This document shows, one piece after another, positions 23,026-32,079 of a stretch of 62,822 nt of DNA. How positions within the stretch are numbered: the stretch's first letter is position 1; every line of letters starts with the position of its first letter. The DNA is taken from NCBI GenBank assembly GCA_900544135.1, contig UQTU01000015.1, positions 1 through 62,822 on the forward strand. Direction: 5' to 3'. The stretch is from an uncultured Collinsella sp. GTDB lineage: Bacteria; Actinomycetota; Coriobacteriia; Coriobacteriales; Coriobacteriaceae. Below the pieces are notes generated by a model, which was given only the letters and a program-made list of their open reading frames with translations, was not told the origin of the DNA and made no database searches. The position numbers and the translations under genes were made by a program.

Positions 23026-24303
23026 CTATTTGATTGGTTTTCCGGTGGTGACGTAGGCGAGCACCTCGTCGTCGGTGTAGTAGCGCGATGCCGAGTACGT
23101 ACGCAACTTGTTGGAGTTGGTGATGATGGGCATGCTGCCGCACAGCGGGTTGTTGGTGTACATAAGCGGGCAGATGCTCGAGACGACGGCACCGGTAGTC
23201 GAGAGGCGTCTGTATGCCGCAGTCTTGCGGAAGGCGTCTGCCACGGATGGGGCGGCGGTCAGTACGGTGGGTACTTGCACGCGGCACTTGCCGGAGGCGC
23301 TCAGCCCATCGCAGATGGCGTCTGCCCAATGGGCGAGTTGTGCAGACGAGAGGTGGGGGCAGCCGATGAAGGCAAGCTTGGGGCGCGCGCCCGGGTTCTT
23401 CCACATAACGGGGTAGCTCGAGCGGATGCGCTCCAGCTCGGCGTCGTCAATGCGATAGATTTGGGCGTCTGGTGCTATGAGGTGTTCGCCTTGTTCGACG
23501 GCCTCGGGCGTGATGCCGTCCACGTGGTAGAGCCCGACAGCGCCGTTCGATGCGCTGGCGGCGCCCATGTCCTTAAGGTAGTCCTGCGTGCCGGGTGTGA
23601 GTTCGCGGCCAAGCCAGCGGTCGAGGCCTTTAATGTAAGGGACGTCTTCCATCACCTTCATGCCAATGGCGCTGCCAAGCACTTGCGCTTCGGGCTTGCG
23701 CTTACAGTCGACTTCGATGATCCAGGTCGCCTTGCGGCCCTCATCGGTGAGCAGGCCGAATTCCGGGACAAAGCCGGCAATTGAGCCGAACATCTCGATG
23801 ATGCCGGAGTTGCGATTGCAGCGAGCGCCCAGCACGGAGTTGGCAAAGACCACGGCGCTGCTTTCTGCCCAGCTTAGGATGTCGCCACGCCGAGGTCGAT
23901 TGCCAACCTCGGGCTGGTAGCAGGTGCAGGTGAAAGCATCGTTGTCCAATAGGCCCATGCAGCGCAGCTGTGCCTCATAATCGTCTTGTTTGGAATACAT
24001 AATCTTGAACAGCAGCTTTTGCAGCGGGTTGGCCGGGACGGCGGGGTCGAGGGGCCTCGGGTCGACCGAGAATGACTGACCGGACAGGGCGCCGTCTTTC
24101 AGCAGCCCATCCATAAGGTCATAGACTGGACCGAGCATGGAGAGGCCAAAACTTGTGACAAGATGACCGTTTGCGCCGGTCACGGGAACCATACGCTCGG
24201 CGCCAAAGCATTCGCCGTACATAACGAGGGTCTTGACCACTTTGGCCATGGCGGGGCCCTTGGCGCCGTCGAGCAGGGCTTGTTGTTGGGAGGTCAGGTT
24301 CAT
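23026..24303 (-). CDS. Aconitase X catalytic large subunit, DUF521
   Basis: 425 aa from ATG 24303; the ATG at 24315 has its purine site too close. Family features: LTSQQQALLDGAKGPAMAKV, YGECFGAERMVPVTGANGHL, NSVLGARCNRNSGIIEM (Cys for the cluster), KVMEDVPYIKGL, FIGCPHLSSAQL and VSSICPLMYTN near the end. Characterised AcnX proteins include cis-3-hydroxyproline dehydratase and archaeal mevalonate-5-phosphate dehydratase. It follows the reductase gene by 21 bases, suggesting dehydration and enoate reduction in one pathway. The substrate is unknown. Confidence 0.88.
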   Translation of the reverse strand: MNLTSQQQALLDGAKGPAMAKVVKTLVMYGECFGAERMVPVTGANGHLVTSFGLSMLGPVYDLMDGLLKDGALSGQSFSVDPRPLDPAVPANPLQKLLFKIMYSKQDDYEAQLRCMGLLDNDAFTCTCYQPEVGNRPRRGDILSWAESSAVVFANSVLGARCNRNSGIIEMFGSIAGFVPEFGLLTDEGRKATWIIEVDCKRKPEAQVLGSAIGMKVMEDVPYIKGLDRWLGRELTPGTQDYLKDMGAASASNGAVGLYHVDGITPEAVEQGEHLIAPDAQIYRIDDAELERIRSSYPVMWKNPGARPKLAFIGCPHLSSAQLAHWADAICDGLSASGKCRVQVPTVLTAAPSVADAFRKTAAYRRLSTTGAVVSSICPLMYTNNPLCGSMPIITNSNKLRTYSASRYYTDDEVLAYVTTGKPIK

Positions 24304-24324
24304 CTGTGAGCCCATCCTTTCGTG

Positions 24325-26646
24325 TTAGATATTGGTGCCGAGTCGGTATGCCGCACGGACCGCTTCGAGCACACGGCCGGGCGCAAACCCATCGCCGATG
24401 TTATGCAGCTCGTCAGCGGCGTGCGTCTGCTGCAGTTTGTAGAACAGCGCGTCGTCGGGGTGTCCGCCGCAGGCAATGATTACCAGGTCGCAGGTTAGCT
24501 CGAGTGACTTCCAGTCGTTGCCGATTTTGGGTGCAAGCGGGTTTTCGACGTTCTCGGGCAAGACCGGTGACCACGAGACGTAGGGGTCGGGAACGTTTTT
24601 GTGGCAGTTGCGACTCAAGTGGAGACGCGCACACCTCGATGGGGCTCCAGACTCGCGTTTGCCGTCGACTTCCGCGCGCTCGACGCGTGTCATATTGAGG
24701 AGCCGCACATTGCGTCCCCTGAGCGTATGGAGTAGGTGGCCGCGATTTGCCGTGCAGGCGCCCTGCATCATGTGAGGCAGCATTTCAATTACGTTGACCT
24801 GTGGTATGCCGTGTTCGACGGTGAGCCATTGGGCAACCTCGCAGCCCACGGCCCCTCCGCCAATGATGGTGACGGTTTTGGCGTTGCCAAGCAGCGCGGG
24901 TTGGCGCAGTAGCTGCGTTGCCAGCACGGCATGGCCCGATGCTGCAAGCTCCGTAAGACCGGGGATGGGCGGTATTGCATTGGAAGTGCCTGTCGCGCAC
25001 ACGATTGCGTCGAAGCCTGCTTTTGCAAGATCTTCGGCGCGTGCTGCCCGTCCAAGTTCGAGTGTCAGGTTCCCGTTGGGTTTTTCTGCCTGCTCGCGCA
25101 CCTGTCGAACAAGATATGATCGGTAGTTATCGAGGTCGAACTTGATCCGGGCGGCGCTGGCGGAGAGGAGTTTTCCTCCAAGTTCATCTTCGGCATCGAT
25201 GAGCTTTACGTCGTGGCCACGACGCGCGGCGATTAGCGCACAGACCATCCCGGCGGGTCCGGCTCCTATCACCGCTATGCGTTTGGGTTCTTTGGCGGGA
25301 GCGGGTGTCTGGGGCATGAGGTATTCAAAGCTGCAGCGTGGATTGACGGCACACTGCGGATGGCCCCCTTCGACAAACTCGTTGAGGCATCCTTCCTGGC
25401 ATCCGATGCAGGGGCGAATATCTGCCACGCGACCGGCGTACGCCTTGTTGGGCCACTCGGGATCCGCAAGCAGCGGGCGTCCGAGCATGATCATATCGGC
25501 GTCGCCATTGCGAAGGGCACGTTCGGCAATGTCGGGGTAGCCCAACTTACCCACCGCGACAACGGGTACGGGAAGGCCGGCATTGGAGCGGATATTGTCG
25601 GCGGCAAAGCGCTCTCGAACGGCGCGCGCCACGGGAACGAAGCAGCCTGCGGGCATGCTCGCAGGCGGGTGGGGCATCCACCAGTTGTCATAGCAACCAA
25701 GGTCGACGTCAAAGATGTCTACTCCCGCCGCCACGAGCTCTTCCATATAACCCAGGGTCTGTTCGACTGTGCGGCCGCCGCGCATGCGTCCCAGATAGGT
25801 CGAATTCATGACCTGCTCGTCATAGGTTTCCTCGAGTGCAAGCGAAAGGTCGATGCGGTACATGATGGGGTAGTCGGGCCCAACGCGGCGACGGATTTCT
25901 TTGATCATATCGAGGCCAAACTGACGCCAATCGGCATAACGTCCGAGCTTGCGATGGTTAAAGGCGGGGTTTCCGAGCTGCTCGATAAGATAACCCTCGT
26001 GCCCGTGCAAATAGACGCCATCGATGCCCATGGCATGAGCATCGGCCGCCGCTTGGCCGATATTGTTTACGATACGGCGCAGCTTTTGATTCGAGAGGCG
26101 CATGCATGGAATGGCGGGGATGTAGTAGTTAGGCAAGAAACTCGCCGAGACCGGAAACTTTTTTTGCGTGATGAGGCATTGCGGGTTGCCCACGCGGCCG
26201 AGTCCGGCCGTAAGCTGGACAAAAATGCGCGATCCGAAGGCATGGACACCTTGGGCAAGGTCGCGCCAGCCTGCCATAACGGTTCGGCTTCGATCGATAC
26301 GCGGGAAATAGGTGAGCTTGTCCAGCTCGGTGACCGTGGTATCGATGCCGTGGCTTACCGGTACGAGTCCTGTTGTGATGAGGCCGCAGCCGCCTTTGGC
26401 GCGGGCGAAAAAGTACTGCAGCATCATGTCGCTGGGACGACCAGTTTCCTCGCACATGTCGATATTGCCCATCGGCGCCATGACAATGCGGTTTTTGACG
26501 GTGAGCTTGTTAATTTTGATGGGAGAGAAGAGCTTGTCAAAAGGATAGAGCTCTTGTGTCATGCGGGACGATCCGCAACCGGAGTTTTTGGCGGGCCAGC
26601 TGTCGAATGAGTCGACGAGTTGCTGCACCAGTACGTCTTTTCCCAA
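24325..26646 (-). CDS. Old-yellow-enzyme-type FMN/Fe-S/FAD reductase
   Basis: 773 aa if started at TTG 26646, which has AAAGGA six bases upstream; an ATG about 31 codons later (MTQELYPFDKLFSPIKI) is the alternative. Residues 40-410 form the FMN barrel (NRIVMAPMGNIDM, GIDGVYLHGHEGYLIEQLGN, GRPLLADPEWPNKA). The Fe-S motif is CIGCQEGCLNEF with a later Cys in PQCAVNP. The C-terminal half is an FAD/NAD(P)-binding module (RIAVIGAGPAGMVCALIAAR, VTIIGGGAVGCEVA). The family includes 2-enoate and 2,4-dienoyl-CoA reductases and trimethylamine dehydrogenase. It is the first gene of the AcnX unit. Confidence 0.85.
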   Translation of the reverse strand: MGKDVLVQQLVDSFDSWPAKNSGCGSSRMTQELYPFDKLFSPIKINKLTVKNRIVMAPMGNIDMCEETGRPSDMMLQYFFARAKGGCGLITTGLVPVSHGIDTTVTELDKLTYFPRIDRSRTVMAGWRDLAQGVHAFGSRIFVQLTAGLGRVGNPQCLITQKKFPVSASFLPNYYIPAIPCMRLSNQKLRRIVNNIGQAAADAHAMGIDGVYLHGHEGYLIEQLGNPAFNHRKLGRYADWRQFGLDMIKEIRRRVGPDYPIMYRIDLSLALEETYDEQVMNSTYLGRMRGGRTVEQTLGYMEELVAAGVDIFDVDLGCYDNWWMPHPPASMPAGCFVPVARAVRERFAADNIRSNAGLPVPVVAVGKLGYPDIAERALRNGDADMIMLGRPLLADPEWPNKAYAGRVADIRPCIGCQEGCLNEFVEGGHPQCAVNPRCSFEYLMPQTPAPAKEPKRIAVIGAGPAGMVCALIAARRGHDVKLIDAEDELGGKLLSASAARIKFDLDNYRSYLVRQVREQAEKPNGNLTLELGRAARAEDLAKAGFDAIVCATGTSNAIPPIPGLTELAASGHAVLATQLLRQPALLGNAKTVTIIGGGAVGCEVAQWLTVEHGIPQVNVIEMLPHMMQGACTANRGHLLHTLRGRNVRLLNMTRVERAEVDGKRESGAPSRCARLHLSRNCHKNVPDPYVSWSPVLPENVENPLAPKIGNDWKSLELTCDLVIIACGGHPDDALFYKLQQTHAADELHNIGDGFAPGRVLEAVRAAYRLGTNI

Positions 26647-26815
26647 TGAGGTTCCTTTCAGATGTTGACAAGGTAACAAAGCAGTTTACGTCTAAATGTT
26701 TAATAGTCAACAACAAAGGCATGAGTTCGGTGAAGGAAAAAAGACTCAATGAGTGCCAGGTGGCAAGCTGTGCTGCGACATTAGCTCCCAGCTAATGAAT
26801 TTGAGCTCGCTGCCT

Positions 26816-26857
26816 CCTACGATGTGCTGTGTGCCGGCACGGTAGCCGGATCGTAGG
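26816..26857 (+). promoter_or_regulatory. Leader hairpin of the FxLYD gene
   Basis: CCTACGAT (26816-26823) pairs with ATCGTAGG (26850-26857), with an inner GCCGG/CCGGC-like segment. The 3' arm contains part of the TAGGAAGG ribosome site, so the fold could hide it. The 222 bases from 26647 to 26868 otherwise hold only AT-rich promoter-like sequence between divergent genes. Confidence 0.45.
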
Positions 26858-26868
26858 AAGGATGCATA

Positions 26869-27312
26869 ATGGCAAAAGAGGGAAAGAAGCCGATCGGCAA
26901 GATCGTTTTGGGCGTCATCGTGGTGCTCGTTGTTGCCGGCGTCGTGGGTTCTATGGGCGGTAACTCGTCTGATTCGTCTACGGGTGATGCAGCAAAGCCT
27001 GCCGAACAGACCCAGCAAGTCGAGGAGAAAAAAGAGGCACAAGAACCCTATACGGTTTCGGATGAGGCCGGGGATACGTCTAATCAGTTCGCGTATAAGA
27101 TCACGGGCACGTTGACCAATAATACGGATAAAGAGCAAAGCTACATTCAGATTGAGTATGTTCTGTATGACGTAGACGGCAATCAGGTGGGAACGGCTCT
27201 TGCGAACACCAACCATCTCAAAGCGGGCGGCACCTGGAAGTTCGAAGCGATGAGCACGGTATCTCCCGACCAGGTTGCCAGCTGGGAACGTTCTGACGTG
27301 AGCGGTTTTTAA
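26869..27312 (+). CDS. Membrane-anchored FxLYD-domain protein
   Basis: 147 aa starting at the ATG at 26869, eight bases after TAGGAAGG. A short basic N-terminus is followed by one membrane helix (KIVLGVIVVLVVAGVVG), a Ser/Asp/Glu-rich linker and a C-terminal beta domain from about residue 62. That domain carries YKITGTLTNNTDKEQSYIQI, YVLYDVDGNQVGTAL and LKAGGTWKFEA, the FxLYD pattern. Such domains sit outside the membrane and are common in Gram-positive bacteria; binding partners are unknown. It may form a unit with the HTH gene 47 bases downstream. Confidence 0.75.
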   Translation: MAKEGKKPIGKIVLGVIVVLVVAGVVGSMGGNSSDSSTGDAAKPAEQTQQVEEKKEAQEPYTVSDEAGDTSNQFAYKITGTLTNNTDKEQSYIQIEYVLYDVDGNQVGTALANTNHLKAGGTWKFEAMSTVSPDQVASWERSDVSGF

Positions 27313-27359
27313 CTAGAATTAAAAACATGGTTACTATGCGAGCTGGGGGGTGAGGCCAT

Positions 27360-27782
27360 ATGCCCGATAAGAAGCTAACCGAAGAGTTGCTCAACGAGCT
27401 GCTCGATGCTCCGAGTATCGAGGGCTATATCAAAGAGCACGACTTTACCGCCCCGTCGCTTTCGGGGTATCTGAAACAGCTTTTGGAAGAAAAGGGGCTG
27501 GAGCGTTCGCGCGTGGTGCGTATGGCCGACCTCAACGAGACGTTTGGCTATCAGATCTTTACCGGTGCGCGGCATCCGAGCCGCAATAAGGTGCTGCAGA
27601 TTGCCTTTGCCATGGCGCTGACGCTCAAGGAGACCAACCGCGCCTTGACGGCGGCGGGCGTCAATGTCCTCAACTGCAAGGACCGCCGTGACGCCATCAT
27701 CATTTTCTGTATCGATCGTGGCTGCAGCCTGCAAAAGGTGAACGAGGAGCTGTATCGCTTTGGTGAAGAGACGGTGAGCTAA
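27360..27782 (+). CDS. Helix-turn-helix protein
   Basis: 140 aa starting at ATG 27360 behind GGGGGTGAGG. Residues 40-110 fit an XRE-like helix-turn-helix: LLEEKGLERSRVVRMADLNE, then FGYQIFTGARHPSRNKVLQI as the recognition region. The N-terminal region is acidic (LTEELLNELLDAPSIEGYI) and the C-terminus has RRDAIIIFCIDRGCSLQKVN. It is followed by a terminator hairpin and then a Ser/Thr kinase gene. In related bacteria similar small HTH proteins sit beside protein kinases; whether this pair forms one signalling unit is an inference. Confidence 0.7.
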   Translation: MPDKKLTEELLNELLDAPSIEGYIKEHDFTAPSLSGYLKQLLEEKGLERSRVVRMADLNETFGYQIFTGARHPSRNKVLQIAFAMALTLKETNRALTAAGVNVLNCKDRRDAIIIFCIDRGCSLQKVNEELYRFGEETVS

Positions 27783-27826
27783 CAGCTAGCTGCCGGCGGA
27801 AGCGGTGTTCACGATATTTAGAACGT

Positions 27827-27862
27827 GCAGGGCACGGGCGTCATGGGGCGTCCGTGCCCTGC
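27827..27862 (+). terminator. Terminator after the HTH gene
   Basis: GCAGGGCACGG pairs with CCGTGCCCTGC across a 14-base loop, followed by GTTATT. The U tract is weak. The stem ends 6 bases before the first candidate start codon of the kinase gene. Confidence 0.65.
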
Positions 27863-27868
27863 GTTATT

Positions 27869-29251
27869 ATGGACGCTATGGATACTCAGAGCCCAACATA
27901 TTCCGATGATGAGCTGACTGCTGCGCTCGCCGGACACCTGGCGTCACTTGAGCGTGATGACAGTTATCGCGTAGACCGTGTGCTCAAGCACTCCGACGTC
28001 GAGACGACCGAGCTCGTGTACTTTGAGGGCTCCGGCGGAGGATCTCTTGGCCCCTTTGTTCGCAAGCGCATCGACGCGTCGGCCCAGATTGGCGGGGCGT
28101 ATGAACGCCTGTTTGCGGCCCAGCATGCTGGGCGACGTTACGAGCACTTGCCTCGGATTGTCGATTGCCGCCGCGTGGGCGACGATCTTTGCGTGGTCAT
28201 GGAATACATCGAAGGCGAAACGCTCGGGGCCCTGGTGGGGCGTTTGGGTGCGACGCCCGATTATGCTTGTGAGCTGTTTGGCGCCCTTTGTGATGCAGTT
28301 GCGGAGCTCCATGCCGGCTTTGCGTCGGCGGGGGAGATGGCCGCTCCGGTGATCCATCGCGACCTAAAGCCCTCGAATATCATCGTGTCGGGCGCAAACT
28401 ATACGCCCGATACAGGCATGACGTTTTCATCGCTGGTGATTATCGATTTGGGAATCGCTCGCGTGTGGCGCGAGGGAGCCGATGCCGATACCGTTAAGTT
28501 TGGCACGCGTCCCTATGCGCCGCCCGAGCAGTATGGTTTTGGCCAGACGAGCGTGCGCAGCGATGTCTATGCGCTCGGTGCCCTGCTGTTCTTTTGTCTG
28601 ACGGGGGCCGATCCCAAGCCAGGTCGGAACATACGCGAGCAATGCGAGGCACGTGACGTCCCCGCCTCGCTTGCCGATGTTATTTGCATGGCGATGGCGC
28701 TCGATCCGGACAAGCGCTTTGCAAGCGCGAAGGCGCTAGGGCACGCTGCACGCGCATCGTATGCGTCGTCCGCGCCGAATGCTGCTTCCTTTCAAGAGCC
28801 TCCGGAGCGGCGAGCCGTGTGCCCTGCGCCCGTGCTCCCCACGGATCAGTCTCAGGGTGGATTGCCGTTGGTGCCTGAGCGCCCGAATTTACTCTCCCGC
28901 ATTCCCGACACCGTTGGGCGCATTTGGAACGCATTCGTCTATCTTTCGCTACTTGTTTTCTTTGCCGGAAGCCATTTTGCCGTTTTTCATCCTACGGGCG
29001 CCAACCAAAACTACCCGATGTGGTTTCTCGCGATTGAGTATTTTATCTTCGTCGACGGTCTCGTAGTGCTCATCCATTTTGTGATGCTCGACAAACGCCG
29101 CCTTCGCCGGCGGTTTGAGCTACTCGATAGATACCGCGGTAAAAAGCTTGCAAAGCTCTGGCTCAAGGCTATGGGTGTGCTCTTGTTGGCAATGATTATC
29201 ATTGTTGCCATTGCAAACGCGACTGGCGTCGTCGATACCTCCGTCGCGTAA
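27869..29251 (+). CDS. Membrane-anchored Ser/Thr protein kinase
   Basis: About 460 aa; the start could be ATG 27869 or 27878 and neither has a strong ribosome site. The kinase domain spans about residues 28-300: a Gly-rich SGGGSLGPFVRKRI with the ATP-binding Lys, VVMEYIEGETLGALV, the catalytic loop HRDLKPSNIIV, a DLG (in place of DFG) metal-binding motif in IIDLGIARVW, and GTRPYAPPEQYGFGQTSVRSDVYALG. A linker of Pro/Ala/Ser follows, then three hydrophobic helices (about 350-380, 395-415, 440-460). The kinase precedes the membrane part. No PASTA repeats. It follows an HTH gene, suggesting a shared pathway. Confidence 0.85.
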   Translation: MDAMDTQSPTYSDDELTAALAGHLASLERDDSYRVDRVLKHSDVETTELVYFEGSGGGSLGPFVRKRIDASAQIGGAYERLFAAQHAGRRYEHLPRIVDCRRVGDDLCVVMEYIEGETLGALVGRLGATPDYACELFGALCDAVAELHAGFASAGEMAAPVIHRDLKPSNIIVSGANYTPDTGMTFSSLVIIDLGIARVWREGADADTVKFGTRPYAPPEQYGFGQTSVRSDVYALGALLFFCLTGADPKPGRNIREQCEARDVPASLADVICMAMALDPDKRFASAKALGHAARASYASSAPNAASFQEPPERRAVCPAPVLPTDQSQGGLPLVPERPNLLSRIPDTVGRIWNAFVYLSLLVFFAGSHFAVFHPTGANQNYPMWFLAIEYFIFVDGLVVLIHFVMLDKRRLRRRFELLDRYRGKKLAKLWLKAMGVLLLAMIIIVAIANATGVVDTSVA

Positions 29252-29256
29252 AAGAA

Positions 29257-29280
29257 AAAGGGCCCCAATTGGGGCCCTTT
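29257..29280. terminator. Bidirectional terminator
   Basis: AAAGGGCCCC-AATT-GGGGCCCTTT, a perfect ten-base stem between the convergent kinase and secreted-protein genes. Confidence 0.9.
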
Positions 29281-29290
29281 GACGTTGATC

Positions 29291-30424
29291 TTAGATGCGG
29301 TTCATCTGGGTTGCAACCTTGTTGTACCAGTCCTGCCACGTGGGCGGGCAGTACTTTTTGGCGGCTGCCGGGGTAAGCGTGGAGCCATAGTTGGTGCCCA
29401 GGTAGGCAACGTGGGCAGAGACGCCCTCGCTCCAGCTACCAAAGCTCCGCCAGCCGCCGCCGCGGGCGCTCCAGCCCCAGGCGTTATAGGAGCCGGCACA
29501 ATAGAGGCCCTTGCTGCTCTCGATGCAGGCGATGGCGGGAGACCAGCGAGGGTCAACACCGGTGTTCCAGGCTGCCACGGCAAAGTTGTAACCCTGGCCT
29601 GCCATGGGGGAGCCGGCGAGGTAGTTGTCGATGCGACTCGTCCACTCGTTGATAAACGAGTCGTAATCGGAGTTGCCGGTATTGGAGTTGTTCACCGTGG
29701 TGTCGATAGTGGTGTTGGCGTTATTGGCCTGGCTGTTGGAGTTGTTGCCGCTCACGCCCTCGCCCGAGAGCTTCTCGGCGGCAGCGGCCTTGTCGGCCTC
29801 GAGCTTGGCCAGCTCGGCGGCATTCTCCTGCTCGGCCTTTGCCTGGGCTTCGCTGCGAAGCTGCTGGGCCTGTGCCAGTGCGTCCTCGGCGGTTTTCTGC
29901 TCGGTCTCGAGTTGGGACTTGGCCTGCTCGAGCTCGGTCTTGTTCTGCTCGAGTTCGGTCTGCATCTTGTTGAGCTCTTCGATCTCGTCGACGCTCGAGC
30001 TCGTGATCTGGTTGGTGTACTTGCAGGTGGTGATGAACTCGCCCAGGCTCTGCGCGTTGACCAGGAAGCTCACGATGGGGTTGGTGCCCTTCTGGTACTT
30101 ATACAGATCGCGCATGGCGGAGCTCGCCTTGGCCTGTTGATCGGGAAGTTCGGCTTCGATCTTCTCGATGCTTGCCTCGTTAGTGTCGATTTGCTTCTGC
30201 AGATCCTCGAGCTTGGTGCGGGCTTCGTTGTAGGCACTCGTGGCGGTTTCGATTTTCTGCTGGGCAGCGGAAAGCTGATCCTGCGTTGCCTGCGAGGCGG
30301 CATAGGCTGCGACGGGGGAGAGCATCGGCGCGGCCGTCAGTGTAACGGCAAGCGCGGCGCTCGTGATGATACGAGCCGGCTTCGACGCGATGAGCGCTGC
30401 GGTGCGATGGTTCGAATGCTGCAT
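29291..30424 (-). CDS. Secreted coiled-coil protein with C-terminal lysozyme-like domain
   Basis: 377 aa from the ATG at 30424, behind GCAGAGGG; an upstream ATG at 30439 is less well placed. A signal peptide is clear: basic start, hydrophobic AALAVTLTAAPMLSPVAAYA and cleavage after Ala. Residues about 45-220 are a long coiled coil (LEDLQKQIDTNEASIEKIEA and similar heptads), as in PcsB/SagA-type cell-wall hydrolases. A Ser/Asn/Thr linker follows, then a C-terminal domain (about 270-377) with SPAIACIESSKGLYCAGSYN and WGWSARGGGWRSF, typical of transglycosylase-like lysozyme folds. A role in peptidoglycan turnover at the cell surface is likely. Confidence 0.8.
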   Translation of the reverse strand: MQHSNHRTAALIASKPARIITSAALAVTLTAAPMLSPVAAYAASQATQDQLSAAQQKIETATSAYNEARTKLEDLQKQIDTNEASIEKIEAELPDQQAKASSAMRDLYKYQKGTNPIVSFLVNAQSLGEFITTCKYTNQITSSSVDEIEELNKMQTELEQNKTELEQAKSQLETEQKTAEDALAQAQQLRSEAQAKAEQENAAELAKLEADKAAAAEKLSGEGVSGNNSNSQANNANTTIDTTVNNSNTGNSDYDSFINEWTSRIDNYLAGSPMAGQGYNFAVAAWNTGVDPRWSPAIACIESSKGLYCAGSYNAWGWSARGGGWRSFGSWSEGVSAHVAYLGTNYGSTLTPAAAKKYCPPTWQDWYNKVATQMNRI

Positions 30425-30485
30425 CCAGTCCCTCTGCAATCAATCGTAGGTTATAGTTCGAAAGGTATTCTACTACTGCTTTCGA

Positions 30486-30600
30486 CCTCAACTTGAACCT
30501 TAAAGGTTCTAAAGGGTCAAGTTGAACTTGAGGTTTTGGCCTTGACCTGCAGTTATAGTGAATTGTTAAGAAACCATAGAGTTCAACTTTAACGTTACGG
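30486..30600. promoter_or_regulatory. Clustered operator-like repeats between the secreted-protein and ligase genes
   Basis: The 314 bases between these divergent genes hold a perfect 15-base palindrome GAACCTTAAAGGTTC (30495-30509), CAACTTGAA (30489-30497), CAAGTTGAACTTGAG (30519-30533) and TTCAACTTTAACG (30582-30594). The repeated core is TCAACTT or its complement, as expected of a site cluster for a dimeric, MerR-like regulator. Nothing else in this intergenic stretch looks coding. Confidence 0.45.
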
Positions 30601-30738
30601 AACCCTGCGGGCTCGATCATAAGCGCCTGCTTACCATAGATATGGTGGAACTTTGGGAAGCGGCAGTTTGGCACGCTAGAATAAACCAGTTGCATAAAGA
30701 CCGCCCATCGTACGGGCAGTTGATGATAGGAAGTTTCC

Positions 30739-31995
30739 ATGGCATTGCAGTTTACAGAGCGCGAGTTTATACCCGTGCTGCTCGGCGGCGATATCAACGC
30801 CTATTCGGTGGCGCGCGCCTTCTACGAGGAGTATCAGGTCAAGAGCCTGGTCTTTGGCAAGTATCAGACGGGTCCTGCATACCGCAGCCAGATTATCGAC
30901 TATACGCCCAATGTGGATATCGACACTATGCCGGTCATGATCGAGACCGTCAACGGCATTGCACAGGCCAATCCCGATAAGAAGATTATCCTCATGGGCT
31001 GCGGCGATAACTACGTCGCGCTTGCCGCACAGGCTCAGGATGCCGGCCAGCTTGCCTCCAACGTCATCGCGCCCTATGCGCCCTACAGTATGCTCGAGCA
31101 GTGCCAGAAGAAGGAGATCTTCTACGAGCTGTGCGAGAAGCACGGTGTACCCTATCCGCACACGTTTACCTTTACCATGGCGATGCTCAACGCCCAGGGC
31201 GAGGCTTCCGCCGAGGTGCTCGACCAGATCGACTTTCCCTTCCCGATGATTCTGAAGCCCTCTGACGGCATCATGTGGTGGGAGCACGAGTTCGAGGGCC
31301 AGAAGAAGGCCTACGAGATTGCCGATCGCGCCGAGCTGGAGCAGGTCATTCGCGATGTGTACGCCAGTGGCTACACCGATGACCTCATCTTGCAGGACCG
31401 CGTGCCCGGCAACGACGAGTACATGCGCGTGCTTACCAGTTATTCCGACCGCAACGGCAAGGTTCGCATGATGTGCCTGGGTCACGTGCTGCTCGAGGAG
31501 CATCAGCCCCATGGTGTCGGCAACCACGCCTGCATCATCACCGAGCCCAACGACGAGCTCATGGGTGGCGTGCGCAAGCTGCTTGAGGACCTTAAGTTCA
31601 CGGGCTTCTCCAACTTCGACGTCAAGTACGACCAACGCGATGGTTCGTTTAAGTTCTTCGACTTCAACACGCGTCAGGGCCGCAGTAACTACTACGTCAC
31701 CAACAGCGGCTTTAACGTTGCTAAATACGTGGTGGATGAGTACGTCTATAACCGTCCGTTTGAGCCGGAATTTGTGACGGCGCAGGACGAGGCGCTGTGG
31801 ATGGTCGTCCCCATGGGCGTCGTTGACAAGTATGTCAAGGACCCCGAGCTGCGTGCGAAGGCGCATCGTCTGGCCAAGGAGGGCAAGGCTGCCGATCCTT
31901 CGTTTATGAAGGGCGATTTTGTCTTTAACCGCTGGTTGCGCATGTGGCACACCAAGCTGCGTCACTTTAAGCTGTTCAAGACGTATTACAAGTAG
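30739..31995 (+). CDS. ATP-grasp ligase, probable D-aspartate ligase
   Basis: 418 aa starting at ATG 30739 behind AGGAAG. ATP-grasp features: PVLLGGDINAYSVARAFYEE at the N-terminus, FPFPMILKPSDGIMWWEHEF with the ATP-binding Lys, ILQDRVPGNDEYMRVLTSYS, the metal-binding FSNFDVKYDQRDGSFKFFDF and NTRQGRSNYYVTNSGF. Length and motifs fit the D-aspartate ligase group that activates D-Asp and attaches it to the Lys of the peptidoglycan stem. The next gene is an Asp/Glu racemase 85 bases downstream, which supports this. Other carboxylate-amine ligases share the fold, so substrate identity is inferred. Confidence 0.8.
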   Translation: MALQFTEREFIPVLLGGDINAYSVARAFYEEYQVKSLVFGKYQTGPAYRSQIIDYTPNVDIDTMPVMIETVNGIAQANPDKKIILMGCGDNYVALAAQAQDAGQLASNVIAPYAPYSMLEQCQKKEIFYELCEKHGVPYPHTFTFTMAMLNAQGEASAEVLDQIDFPFPMILKPSDGIMWWEHEFEGQKKAYEIADRAELEQVIRDVYASGYTDDLILQDRVPGNDEYMRVLTSYSDRNGKVRMMCLGHVLLEEHQPHGVGNHACIITEPNDELMGGVRKLLEDLKFTGFSNFDVKYDQRDGSFKFFDFNTRQGRSNYYVTNSGFNVAKYVVDEYVYNRPFEPEFVTAQDEALWMVVPMGVVDKYVKDPELRAKAHRLAKEGKAADPSFMKGDFVFNRWLRMWHTKLRHFKLFKTYYK

Positions 31996-32079
31996 ATGAG
32001 CGCGGCGCCCGCCCGGTTTGCATCGGACGGGCGCGGGCATGATACGAGCAATTGCATGGGCGTCACCAAGGAGGCGGCG

